From Ambrosia x helenae (taxonomy: Eukaryota > Streptophyta > Magnoliopsida > Asterales > Asteraceae): DNA of 64,000 nucleotides. The position numbers and the translations under genes are program-made. The notes beneath the pieces were generated by a model, which saw only the letters and a list, made by a program, of their open reading frames with translations, ran no database searches and was not told the DNA's origin. Positions 1 through 11,087 of this stretch are shown one piece after another. The stretch spans positions 12,086,043 through 12,150,042 of the forward strand of contig CM061234.1 in the NCBI GenBank assembly GCA_030844895.1, read 5' to 3'. Positions within the stretch are counted from its first letter, which is position 1; each line of letters begins with the position of its first letter.

Positions 1-1
1 C

Positions 2-1833
2 ATGAAAGATTACCATGATCTACAAATGAAATTTTCCATTATTCGACAATCTTCGAATCGAATCAAGGTACCCTAGTTTCTACCTAGTTTATAAGGGCAA
101 ACCCAGTACACGAGACTGACTAATTTATGCATCCTTGTCTTGAATTTCTACAAGAGGCTGTTTTCGCGACTTAAACGCGTGACCTCCAAGTCAGTCACAT
201 GGAAGCAATCTTAAAGATGTTTTTATATAGTGTTTAAACCATATATGCAGGATCCAAAAGTCTTTTTGTCTCTTAATGGGCACTATGGAAATCAAGAACC
301 AACAAAAGCAGCCCAAGATTGCCATTGCAAGAAAGTGAAAATGAGGATTTAGGTTTGTCCTTAAGGATTCAAAGCAATACTACAACATCCCAACATTCAA
401 TAGATCATCATAAGGATTCATCAGGGAGCACCACAAGGTTTATGCCTATGCAACAAAGCAGTTTCATTAATCCAGGCAATTTTGGTGGTGACGATAAAGC
501 TAGTAACGATGCTAATAATCAATTGCGTCGTTTCCAAACAAAAAGCTAGGGTTACAGTAAGAGCAGATGTGAAGCTGCCACAGTAAGTTATAATATGTTG
601 AAATTTATGAACTTGTATTCATTACAATTACATGTTACATTATGCAACCAAACTTTGTTTTTCAAGAAGAAAGATTTTAGACAACAATATTAATTGTATA
701 TAAAGGTCTTGTTTTTCATTTGCATAGTGATTGCTCCAAATTTCTTAATCTGGTAATCTATAGTGATACATTTATAAGAAAACAGTTGATTACTAATTTA
801 TAGTGAAAAGTTTAGTATAGTGGTTTAATAATCTATCACCCTTTTTTTCTTAACTACTAACAAATACAAAATCCAAATGTCATATTTTTCTAGATGAATG
901 ATGGATGTCAATGGAGAAAATATGGACAAAAGATAGCTAAGGGAAATCCTTGCCCACGAGCATACTATCGATGTACAGTCTCTCCTGGTTGTCCCGTTAG
1001 AAAACAGGTTTGTCCCATGTTCCCCTATGCGCGTGTGCTTATTGTGTAAACATATGTGTGTAATTATGCTTGTTTATTGTTTTTTCAATCCATTTCAAAT
1101 ATAGTTTCCTTGCTACATTATAATTATGTAGGTGCAAAGATGTTTAGAGGATATGTCCATACTAATCACGACGTATGAAGGGAATCACAACCATCCACTA
1201 CCAGTAGGCGCGACTGCAATGGCGTCAACAACATCAGCAGGAGCAGGATCCTTCATGCTACTAGATTCAAACAATTCTCATTCATCTGGACCACTATCTA
1301 TGAACCAGTTGCGCCTCACTAATTACCACATGTCTTCGGACATTATGAACACTTATTCTTCTCCATATTCATCAACACGCGTTAGAACAACGCACCTCAA
1401 TGACCCTTCAAAAGGAACTACCTTTGATCTAACCAACAATCCAATGAATCCCCACCATATACCAATTTCAAACCCCTCAACCCAATTGGGATTTCCTTGG
1501 ATATCAAGCAGGCTCCCTAATGGAAGCCATATTTCTAGATCAAAGCAAGTAAATGGGATTAATGGTGTTTGGGAAGGTGGAGAGGATATCAACAATAATA
1601 ATAACAATAACAATAACAAGAACACCAAGTCAATTCTGGCTGAGAACATGAGTGCTATTGCTTCACATCCTAGTTTTAGGGTTGCTGTCGCGGCGGCAAT
1701 CTCTTCCATTATTAATAAAGATAGCCAAATAACTAGTAACATTCATGCCGATGGTCCAACAGATAGAGAAAGTGATGGTAGTAGTTCCGGTGGCAAAATG
1801 TGTGTTCTCGAATCTTTCTCTAGGAAAGGTTAG
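2..1833 (+). CDS. WRKY transcription factor, subgroup IIb (WRKY72/61-like), 3' part
   Basis: WRKY proteins bind W-box DNA (TTGAC core) in the nucleus. The window opens inside the gene. Exons read as 2-67 (end of the N-terminal zipper-like region, DLQMKF), 251-582, 894-1007 and 1132-1833 (stop 1831-1833), all with GT-AG borders and phase 0. Exon 894-1007 gives DGCQWRKYGQK and the first two cysteines; exon 1132 supplies the rest of a C-X5-C-X23-H-X-H finger. The intron in front of V-Q-R is the position known for subgroups IIa/IIb. The C-terminus has the IIb block ASHPSFRVAVAAAI and an Asn run (about 1591-1620). Exon 251-582 is not open: the reading moves from one frame (251-310) to another (from about 313), hits TAG at 547-549, and KARVTVRA and RCEAAT lie in different frames. 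The other exons are clean, so this is either a recent pseudogene or local sequence error. Confidence 0.9.
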
Positions 1834-3361
1834 CTTCATTTTATAATAATACGATTGCATGATGCATTCAAACGAAGCCTAAATCATGTGCGAGGTTTTC
1901 GCCTATGGCTTCTCATGGTTATGAGAAAAAAAAAAAAAAGAATGAAAGAAAAGAAATCATGTACTGAGTTCCTAGTATATCTTGAATATAGTATTCATAA
2001 GTTCTATAGTTTGTTTAATACTAACTAAAATGTATATCTATATATACATACTAGAATATTGTATGTTAGATTTGAAGGGTTTTTTTTTTTTTTTTTTTTT
2101 TTTTCAATTTGCAATTTACGTGGGAAAATGTATTAATAAACGATTACATTAAACAGATCTTGTATACATGTTATAAACAATATTTTCATCTTATATGATT
2201 CTTTGAATAATATTTTAATAACTTCATCAGGAAGTTAATTAATAAAGCTTCATTTATTTGTTGAATTAAACAGTTTTTCATAATTTGCTTTGTTTATTAA
2301 GGATGGGTGGTTCCATGCATGTGAGCCCTTCAATGCTCTAAATCGATCAAGAGCTAAACATTAGATTACTTTAACTTCACTAGTCATTAATGAAGTACAT
2401 GGGATGCATTAATATCCTACCCACTTGACACTAACCAGAATTGATATTTTTTTATAACTCCACGGGATATACCCTCTATATGGTGTTACTCCGCTCACTT
2501 TTTGGGTTAAGGAATGTCAAAAGGGTTATAAACCAAAAGCACTAAAAAGTAGGGTTATGTGAAGTTAACGAGATTAAACTATTTCCTTCAGGTGAAATCT
2601 CATGAGAAAAAATGGGTGACATGACATATAAGTGAAGTTTAGAAGAGTTAAAGTATATCCCAAGGCTTAAATAGAGCAAAGTGTGAAACATATATAACAA
2701 ATGCAAGTCACTTAGTTTTTTTAATTAGTTTTTTTAATTAAATGTTATCATTATTATTATTATTGCTGCTGCTTTTTTCTTTTCAACCTATGCGTAGCAT
2801 GTAGGTTATGTAGATAAACCTATGAAATTAATTTGTTCATGTATGTTTAACTTTTTAATGTTTATGTACACATATGTTAAGTTATATCAATCACATTTGC
2901 TCATATATACTTGACTAATGTTTTTGGAAATTAAAAAAAAAAATAATAAAATATTTTTGAAAATTTTGATTGGTTAAACGTAGTTTTCACAATATGACCG
3001 ATTTAAGAGAGTTTTCTAATTATTCTTTTAACATACATTATATATTATATAATATATACACTTTATAAAGTTATCTATATACATGTAGGATGTATACAAG
3101 TATATGAGAACAAAAAAACCCTCATATATATGCATAGTTGTGTTAAGACCCTAAATCTATAAATTTAGTTTTTCAAAGACTTAGTTTCTATATTCAACTA
3201 GCGATGCAGTTTGTTGCCTATTTGCCTTCTATTTCAATCTAAAAAAACATGCATACAATACATTCACTAGGCATAGAGAATTATGATAGGTTAAAGGTAT
3301 GGCTCTCATATACACAATGTTGGTTACATTACATAGTAAAAATTACTTAATCAGCTCGAGC
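1834..3361. other. Intergenic, downstream of WRKY
   Basis: AT-rich DNA holding the presumed 3' UTR of the WRKY gene, a poly-A tract near 1926 and a T(26) run at about 2079-2104. I see no coding potential and no clear transposon ends. Confidence 0.5.
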
Positions 3362-3364
3362 TTA

Positions 3365-3782
3365 GAGCATGTTTGGCTCTTTAATTTTTCACTTCCTTTT
3401 GACTTATGACTTGTCCAATTAGTTAATAAGTTGAAAACTAGTGTTTGGCAAACCAAAATTCCTTTTAGTTTTAATTTTTCATTTGGTTTTTGATAAATTG
3501 TTTTGGAAAAGTAAGGATTTTAACTTATCAAAACTACTTATAACTTATTGATGAATATTTATCTACATGCCTTCTTTATATCCTCTTTGGTCATTTTATC
3601 TGAATAACTTAAACCAAATACTTTTTACAAAATAACTTATTGACTTATTGTTTTTTCCCCTCCCCACCACATAAGTTAATCCAAACACTTTTCTATAAAC
3701 TACTTTAAAAAAAGTCATAAGTTAATAAGTCATTTTAATCAAAAGTCTTTTTAGACTCAAATAAGTTTATTTAAACATGCCC
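3365..3782. mobile_element. PIF/Harbinger-type (Tourist-like) MITE
   Basis: The ends are inverted: GAGCATGTTT on the left against the reverse complement of AAACATGCCC on the right. Both sides are flanked by TTA (3362-3364 and 3783-3785), the 3-bp duplication typical of PIF/Harbinger. The 418-bp interior is AT-rich with repeated TAAGTTAATAAGT-like palindromic motifs and no ORF. Confidence 0.7.
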
Positions 3783-3901
3783 TTAAACGGACTAAGTGCA
3801 TTGACCTCGGCTCATTATCTAAATGAGATTTAAATGAGGCTTTAGCTCAGGCTTGATCTAGATAGGTTAATTGATCCGATCCTGAGTACGTAAATCTATA
3901 A

Positions 3902-4619
3902 TCTATAATAACTTATAATAAAAGAATTGAATGTTGATGAGGTGACATTTAATGGAGGCCTAAGAAAGCCATTTTAATGACATGACATTCAAGGAGGTAT
4001 TCTCCTCCTTGAGTGTGTCATGTGGCAAATTAAAAATAAATATATAATAATATAAAACCTAATCTACTGAATTTAAATTGAGTTATTTTAGGAAAAAAGA
4101 ATTTTAAATAAATTTAAATTTTTCTCTCTTATTTTTCTTCCATAATTTTTAAACGTTGATATATTTTATATACGATATTTTTTAAAGAAAAAAGTTACAC
4201 CAAATTAACGAGTGTTTTATTATCTTTCCAACGAGTACTATAGTTCTATATAAAAACGGAGAAAAAAAACAACTATTTTTTGTGGGGTTTCGTTCATACA
4301 GGAAAAAAAACACAAAGTGTTCAGGTTATTCATTAATAATGTTTTTTCTTTTAAACCAGGTACTTATCTACGATGTTAAAATTCAGCTCAATCGCCATGC
4401 TTTCATTGGAATTTTACTCTTTTAAAGATGCATAGGCATACTTCATCAAGAGAAGCTAGGAGAAAGAATCGCGCAACACTGCAACACATGGTGTCACCTT
4501 ATAGCAAGGTTATTTTTTTATTTACTTAATTACAAGGGTAATAATTATTACTATTAGTATTAGTATTATTAGAATTGTTATATTTTTCAACTTTAGGACG
4601 CTCCCAAGATAAAAGCTAG
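3902..4619 (+). mobile_element. Non-autonomous Helitron, family A
   Basis: It starts TCTATAATAACTT after an A and ends GCTAG before a T, with a degenerate hairpin (GGACGCTCC) about 15 bp before the end. 5'-TC, a 3' hairpin, CTRR and insertion between A and T without target duplication are Helitron hallmarks. At 718 bp it has no Rep/helicase. It shares long stretches (for example AACGAGTGTTTTATTATC) with the copies at 4635-5437 and 28772-29811, so the family is defined within this window. Confidence 0.75.
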
Positions 4620-4634
4620 TATACTATATTCCAA

Positions 4635-5437
4635 TCTATCTATATATATAAAAGAAAACGTATATGCTGACGTGGCGTGCAATAGAGGCCTCAACCTTCC
4701 CTTGAGAGTGCCATGTGGCATCATAATAGAGAGTTTTTAGTGTTTTTGAATTGTTTCTTTTTTAATTAAATTGAGTTATTTTAGGAAAAAAGAATTTAAA
4801 AATAAATTTAAAATTTTCTTTCTCATATTTCCTCCCATAATTTTTAAACGTTTATATCTTTTATATACGGGATTTTTTAAAGAAAAAACTTACACCAAAT
4901 TAACGAGCGTTGAAAAATCTAATTTTACGTGATAACCTATTGCAAATGGCTCAAGTTAACTAACCACAAAATCTCTCAATCATTGCATGTTCATAGTATT
5001 CTAATCAGTAATAACTCATATTCCCCACAAAATCTAATTTTACGTGATAACATGAACACTTTGTGTGTTTTTTTCCTGTATGGACGAAACCTCACAAAAA
5101 ATAGTCGATTTTTTCTCCGTTTTTTATATAGCACTATGGTACTCGTTGGAAAGATAATAAAACGCTCGTTAATTTGGTGTAACTTTTTTCTTTAAAAAAT
5201 CCCGTATATAAAAGATATAAACGTTTAAAAATTATGGGAGGAAATATGAGAAAGAAAATTTTAAATTTATTTTTAAATTCTTTTTTCCTAAAATAACTCA
5301 ATTTAATTAAAAAAGAAACAATTCAAAAACACTAAAAACTCTCCATTATGATGCCACATGGCACTCTCAAGGGAAGGTTGAGACCTCTATTGCACGCCAC
5401 GTCAGCATATACGTTTTCTTTTATATATATAGATAGA
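4635..5437. mobile_element. Head-to-head Helitron-derived inverted repeat
   Basis: Both outer ends are family A 5' termini (TCTATCTATATATATAAAAG reading inward from 4635 on + and from 5437 on -). The left arm, about 4635-4912, and the right arm, about 5160-5437, are near-identical inverted copies (only a few mismatches by eye). The right arm continues inward as a minus-strand Helitron through internal and 3'-proximal sequence and stops short of the hairpin-CTAG terminus. There is therefore no normal 3' end. A transcript through it would fold into a stem of about 278 bp with a loop of about 245 nt. Confidence 0.75.
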
Positions 5438-6603
5438 ATAGATGTATCTCAATATGTCATGATAGATTTTGTGTGGGATGTGTAGTTTAATGCGCACCTT
5501 ACTAAATTAATATAAAAAGAATACTGCTTTTAGCAAGATTACAAGTTTTATAGTATCTCGTGTAAACAAACATTACTCAATCGATGTAAAGATAATATTA
5601 ATTAAACCCATTATAGGATTGTTTGAAGAGATTGGTACAATGTTCCAAAAACCCTAAAAGAAACCTAGCTAGATCAAGTTGTACAATGCCTAGGTGGCAT
5701 TGAATCAACGTTATTGGCTCTTCAGGGAAACATAGTAGTAGCTTCGTTATTTCCTAGGATTTCATTGAAAAGATTACAACTGTTCTTGATTCATTCAACA
5801 TGTATCATAAATCATTCATCAAAACCCAATGAACTCATATTATAAATTTTGTTTTTTTTTTTAAATAATTTCAAAGTCTCATATTTAAATCTCACGTGCT
5901 TGTTTAGCTCATTATGGACAGTTATTACACGTAGTTGGGTATTTAATTTTGCTGTTAAGAAAGATTTCAATCTGGATGCATGTTTATTTTTAATTATTTG
6001 TTTGTAAAGAAATCCATAATGTTATGCTTTTTGTGTTGGGGAAATTGGACTATAGAGTAAAGATAATTCTTTGAATCACGTAAAAGTCCATTTTCCAAAA
6101 AGAGATTTTTAATCTTTTAATTGTCTGATTCACATGAACTAAGATTTAGGATAACATTCATATTTTAAGGCAAATAAACCTGGACACATACACGATATTG
6201 TACTCATGTAAAGTTATCGATTAACTTCGAGTAGAGGAAACAAGCCGGGCCGAGCCCGAGCCTTATACTACTCGAGCTCGGCTCGTTCGCAAGCAAAATC
6301 CAAAGCCCGAGCTCGGATCGTCTCGATGTGATTTGAGAACAACCTCAAATGAGCTCAAAGCTCGGCTCGACCTCGCTAGGCTTGCCACTGTTATTTTTTA
6401 AAATAAAACCTGCTCTAGTGGACATAATTGTATATACAAAACTGAACAAAACTTGTAACAAATAAACCATACAATAATATAAAAGTCAACCATATTGCAA
6501 ATAAAAGTGCTGGGTAGTAAAACTTCAATCCCATAAAGCCATGAGGGTACGGGAACAAGTATTGTAAAGCAAAAAAAGACCACATCTTCATTTATAATAA
6601 ACA
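5438..6603. other. Intergenic with a GCTCGAGC-rich transposon fragment
   Basis: No gene seen. About 6236-6390 is dense in palindromic CGAGCTCGG-type motifs and resembles the filler of the hAT MITE at 62150-62720, so it is probably a relic of that family without visible ends. The rest is unassigned AT-rich DNA. Confidence 0.5.
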
Positions 6604-6608
6604 AATAT

Positions 6609-8991
6609 TGTCACACCCTCAAATTTTCAAGTGCGGGGTTTTACCGCGAGACGCGTGACACACCAGGATCCAAGTCAACGGTCACAATAAACGACGGCAT
6701 TATGAAATGAAAACAACGTAAACTGCCCATTAAGTTTCAAAATCATTCCAACACAGTGGAAGCAAAATGTTATTGCAACCCAACAGTATAAAGTCAGAAA
6801 TGTTTAACAACCATGCATATGAATCCTAGACGCTGTGAGACTCCGTGCGCCTATCGACAGCTGCTACCTTAGTGACCTGAGACAAACATGCTAAAAACGT
6901 CAGCAAATAATGCCGGTGAGTTCACAGGTTTTTCATGAAGACCGACTCCAAAAGTTTCAATGAATACCCGTGGCCAAACCAGGCCACATACATGCAAACC
7001 ATATGAATACCTGTCACTACTGCGATTGGAAAACCATTACTGAGCTCGAATACTGTGAATACATGAATACTACCCGAATGAACACTGAATACTGAATACA
7101 TAAGAGACAACATGCACCCGTCCAACCTCCAATTGAACAAGTGGGGCCGGCCTAGCCCAAATAGATCTATCCACATTTCCCTCGTTGTGCATCCACGCAC
7201 ATTCATGGTTCTCCCCGGGACTTTCAAAACATCACATAGTAACTCAATGAATACACCCAAGCATAAAGAATACATGAATACCAAAACATCGTTGACACAC
7301 CTTTTATGAAAACACAGTTGACATACGTTGAAAGAGTACAACATGTTTTCTCCCCCGAAAATGTAAAACAGTAAATAGTGGGGCCGTGAAACTCACCTTA
7401 GAGTGCGTCTTTCGATAAATAGAAATCCGACACGTGTGTGATAGTCCCGACTAATGGTAACCTATCAATGAGTTTGAATAAGTGTATTGACTACTAACCC
7501 GAAGGTTAATTAGTCCCCGATTGTCCAGATCTTGACTACGTGTGTTTAGAAATGTGTTTGAGTGTTAACCGGACATACCAGACGGACCTAACATCCTGTT
7601 GGTTACCCATTACATCAATTAATCAAGTACATATGATTAACATATAAGTTTCAAGCTTATAACACTTAGTTTGCATCAAAAATCACGCATATGGAGTTGT
7701 AAGGTCGAATCAGCATAACACATGTCAAGGTTCGACCCATATGACCTTGGTTCGACCCTGTGTGACTCATTCGACCTATACACAAGTTCATACAACCTAA
7801 TATAAGTTCATTCAACCTTAACACATGTTTATTCGACCCTAACATGTGTTAATTCGACCTAAATCGTTCGTTCAAGCTAACCGAGCCACATTCGACCAAC
7901 TGGGAGCCAGGTTCGACCCCATGGGCCCTACCTTCGACCCCACGCTAGTCGAAGGTATCCCAGGTTCGACCCCTGCATCCTCCTTCTTCCTAAAACGCAT
8001 CAAATCGCATCAAAACCATCCGAAAACATCACGAAACATCACGAAACACTGCAGTCAAATATGAGTAACATATCCCTACAAAACCCTACCAATTTTATTC
8101 CAAAATCAATCCGTTTTAATGCTTACCCAAAATGGCAAAATTATGGAAACGTCACATCATGCATGAAAACTTTACCCAATTAGGAAACTTTCTGAAATCA
8201 TTCAATAATCAACTCATCATGTTCAGATTATCATGTGTAGCAAAACCCCTAACCATATTATCCATAATAACATCATGAATCCAATCCCTAAATCTATCAA
8301 AATCCCCAAAACAAGCAAAATATCATCATCCAACAATTGATAGCCTAAAATATCCAAAACCTATCATCCATAGCAGCCCTAAAACCTTCTTATAACATCT
8401 ATGCAGCACATAATCATCATACAACACATAACACTCATAAAAACATCATTAACACAACATAACACATGTTAACTTGTATGAAAACTTATGTTTAATGATT
8501 AGGTTTTATTTAGAAAGATGTTAGGAAGGTTTTTAATTGTGAAAACCATATTAAAATAGATCTGGACCTTTGGGGCTTAATGAAAATGATTCAAAAATGA
8601 TTAAAAAGGGTTTTGAATGAAGAACACACCTTAGATCTTGGTTTAGGAGATGTTTGTAGGTTATATTATGAAAAACAAGAGCAAAAACTCATTCGCCAGT
8701 GATTAAAGTTGATAGAGAGTGTTTAGAGGCGTTTAGGGTTTGTGAAATGATAAAAAATGACAAAGTATGGTATTTATACTGATGCTTGGTTCGACCCTAT
8801 ACATAGGTCGAAGGAGACAAGATGTGGTCGAAGGAAGCAATTAAGCTTCTGAATGTCTAGTTCGACCCCCTACAGGTCGAACAAAGACTGGTTTTCTAAG
8901 TTTTCTAGTTTTGTTGTTTTAACGCATTTTAACACATCCTAGCACATGAACATGCAATCCTAACATATGTTAATCATCAAGAACCATGGAT
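6609..8991 (-). repeat. 3' LTR (left copy, truncated) of the Gypsy element
   Basis: Direct repeat of 11088-13470 with scattered substitutions and small indels. It starts TGTCACACCC. Homology stops after ACCATGGATAAT, where the right copy continues for about 280 bp. Between 7700 and 8890 it carries more than a dozen TTCGACC/GGTCGAA motifs. The open frames inside occur equally in both LTRs and are not taken as genes. Confidence 0.88.
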
Positions 8992-9098
8992 AATTAAAAC
9001 AAATGACTCTTCCTGATCGAAGGCCTACTAGATACTACTGTGATCGGTATAAATGATGCACCCGGTACCGTCCAAGTAGCATTTCCAAAGGACCCACA
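8992..9098 (-). other. Internal remnant between gag/protease and LTR
   Basis: A short unassigned stretch at the deletion scar of the Gypsy element. No polypurine tract is recognisable at the LTR border, consistent with deletion of the pol end and LTR start. Confidence 0.4.
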
Positions 9099-10337
9099 TC
9101 AAACCAATGAACACAAAACGACGACCAAATCTAATACCGAAAACACTCTATGAATAGAAAACGCCAAACAATATGAATAAGAATAAACCCGAGTATAACG
9201 AATAACAAGAAAAGAAAACTCACCAGTAACAGTATCAGGATCCTCCTGGTCCTCCCTCGCACCGATGACGTAAACACGACCAGTCCGACCGCCACCCTCG
9301 CCTTGTTTCACCTTAGTACAATCCCGCTTTAAGTGCCTAGTATCCCCACAGTGATAACACCCCTGCTTCCCCTGGGGAGCGGTAGCAGTAGTAGTAGCAG
9401 TAGTAGCCTGAGCCGGCTGCAGCTGAAGAGTAGTCCTACAGTCCTTAGCATGATGACCAAAACGCTGACACCGACGACAGCAAAACCTCTCACAATCACC
9501 CATATGATGAAATCCACACTCAGCACACTTCGGAAGCTTCCGAGTATACCCCCCAGACCTCTACTCAGATGACACTCCCACAACATCCTGTTTCTTCACC
9601 TGCTGCTGGGACGACCCAGCGTTCTTCCAAGAACTCTCCCACTTCCTCTTGTTATCCGCGAGGGCTTTCACAGCAGCACCCCTCGGAGGTAAAACACCAT
9701 AAGCAACCTTCATATTGATCAGCTTGCGAGCTGCCCGAATGGTAGCCAACATAGTAGTGTGATCAGCGGCAGCAATATGCCCAGCAATCTCCGGCACTAA
9801 CCCAGCAATGTAGTGCTCAATCCTCTAGTACTCAGGTGTAGCCAGACCGGGGCACATCACAACTACCTCATTGTGCCTAGCAGTAAACTCCTCGATCTCA
9901 GACCCAACCATCTTCAGATTCCAGAACTCGTGCTCCAACTTTATAATCACATCTCTCGGGTAGTACTCCGCTCGTAGCATCTGAATAAACTCGAACCACG
10001 ACATGGCATTGGCCTCACCCAGGCCAAGGTTCGAACTGGTAGAGTTCCACCACGTCAAGGCATGTCCCTCCAGAGTAGCAGAAGCATACTTAACACGATC
10101 GGCATCAGGACAGTTGCACATAGCGAACACCGACTCAATCTTCTCCAACCACCGAAGCAGTCCCACTGCCCCTTCAGTTCCATTGAAGTTATGGGGCTTA
10201 CAGTCCATGAACTTCTTGTAGGTGCACCCAGACTGCACCTGATTAGTATTTCCCAAGGTCTGCTGAGCAGCCTGGAAAGCAGCCAACGCAATGTTCAACT
10301 GCTGCTGCATCATGCTATCCAACTCCGCCTGTGTCAT
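9099..10337 (-). pseudogene. Gypsy gag (capsid and zinc knuckles) with two in-frame stops
   Basis: Gag packages element RNA into virus-like particles. One minus-strand frame runs from ATG at 10337 (MTQAELDSMMQQQ) through a Retrotrans_gag-type capsid domain (ALTWWNS, YYPRDV, RHNEVVVM) to CCHC knuckles (CRRCQRFGHHAKDC and CYHCGDTRHLKRDC), then a protease-like start (DPDTVTG) that ends early. The frame is kept throughout but interrupted by TAG at 9825-9827 and 9561-9563; sense continues on both sides of each. Both could be CAG to TAG changes. Confidence 0.88.
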
Positions 10338-11072
10338 GGTGATGTTCCCACCACCTCGTCCACCGCCTATGCGACCCCGCCGCCACCACGGCGTCCCTCA
10401 GTATGTCCACCAGTACGACCAGACATGTTCTGCCATAACATGAGACAAGATACTCAATGTCACTACTAGATCAAACTACTAGTGACCAAAAAGAACTCAG
10501 AACGGGGTTCCAGCATAACCATCAGTCCGAACACGAAGTCCACCAAGATTTTCATGCATTTCGATTTATGATTTCGTGTGCACCCGAAATGATAAATCGC
10601 TCTACATGGTCTTCTAGGCGTGCTCCTAGCTAGAACCTCAAGTCACCTGATACCCACATCCTTAGAAGAGATTTTATCGCACGACCCCAAAGTGAACAAT
10701 CACTCAGAGGTGTACTATAACAAGTACTAGTGCATGACAGTGTGTGTAGGCAAGTGCGTCCATTAGGGCATAGAGGGGAGATATCCAAATCCCGGACAAA
10801 TCTCAAGAATGTTCCGAAGCCACCCCAATGTACACTAATGCCAAGTATAAGCGATAAGCCTCCTCATCTTCAAACCGAAGAAGAAGATAGAATAAAGACA
10901 GAAATAACCAAGGATAGATAATATGATACTGTGTGATGAGGACACCGACACCCCGACAAGGTTAGTACGTTTACCAAATGACTTGACTCAAAATATGTGT
11001 GACCGTCTAATGTGTGTGATACTCGGCTATAGTCTGGAATCTAAATGCAGTCCTAGTTCACTATAACCATTG
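10338..11072 (-). other. Gypsy 5' untranslated leader
   Basis: Between the primer site and the gag ATG on the minus strand. No ORF worth calling; it is the expected place for packaging signals. Confidence 0.6.
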
Positions 11073-11084
11073 GCTCTGATACCA
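11073..11084 (-). other. Primer binding site, tRNA-iMet type
   Basis: The minus strand reads TGGTATCAGAGC, the canonical plant initiator-tRNA primer site, starting three bases after the end of the 5' LTR at 11088. It fixes the element's direction. Confidence 0.9.
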
Positions 11085-11087
11085 ATC

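Noticed and set aside
1353..1742. Leucine-rich minus frame across the WRKY last exon
   Set aside because: It is the reverse-strand shadow of the Asn-rich WRKY exon.
6922..7344. 140-residue minus frame, matched by one at 11405-11827
   Set aside because: Both lie at the same place in the two LTRs of one Gypsy element; conservation reflects LTR identity, not coding.
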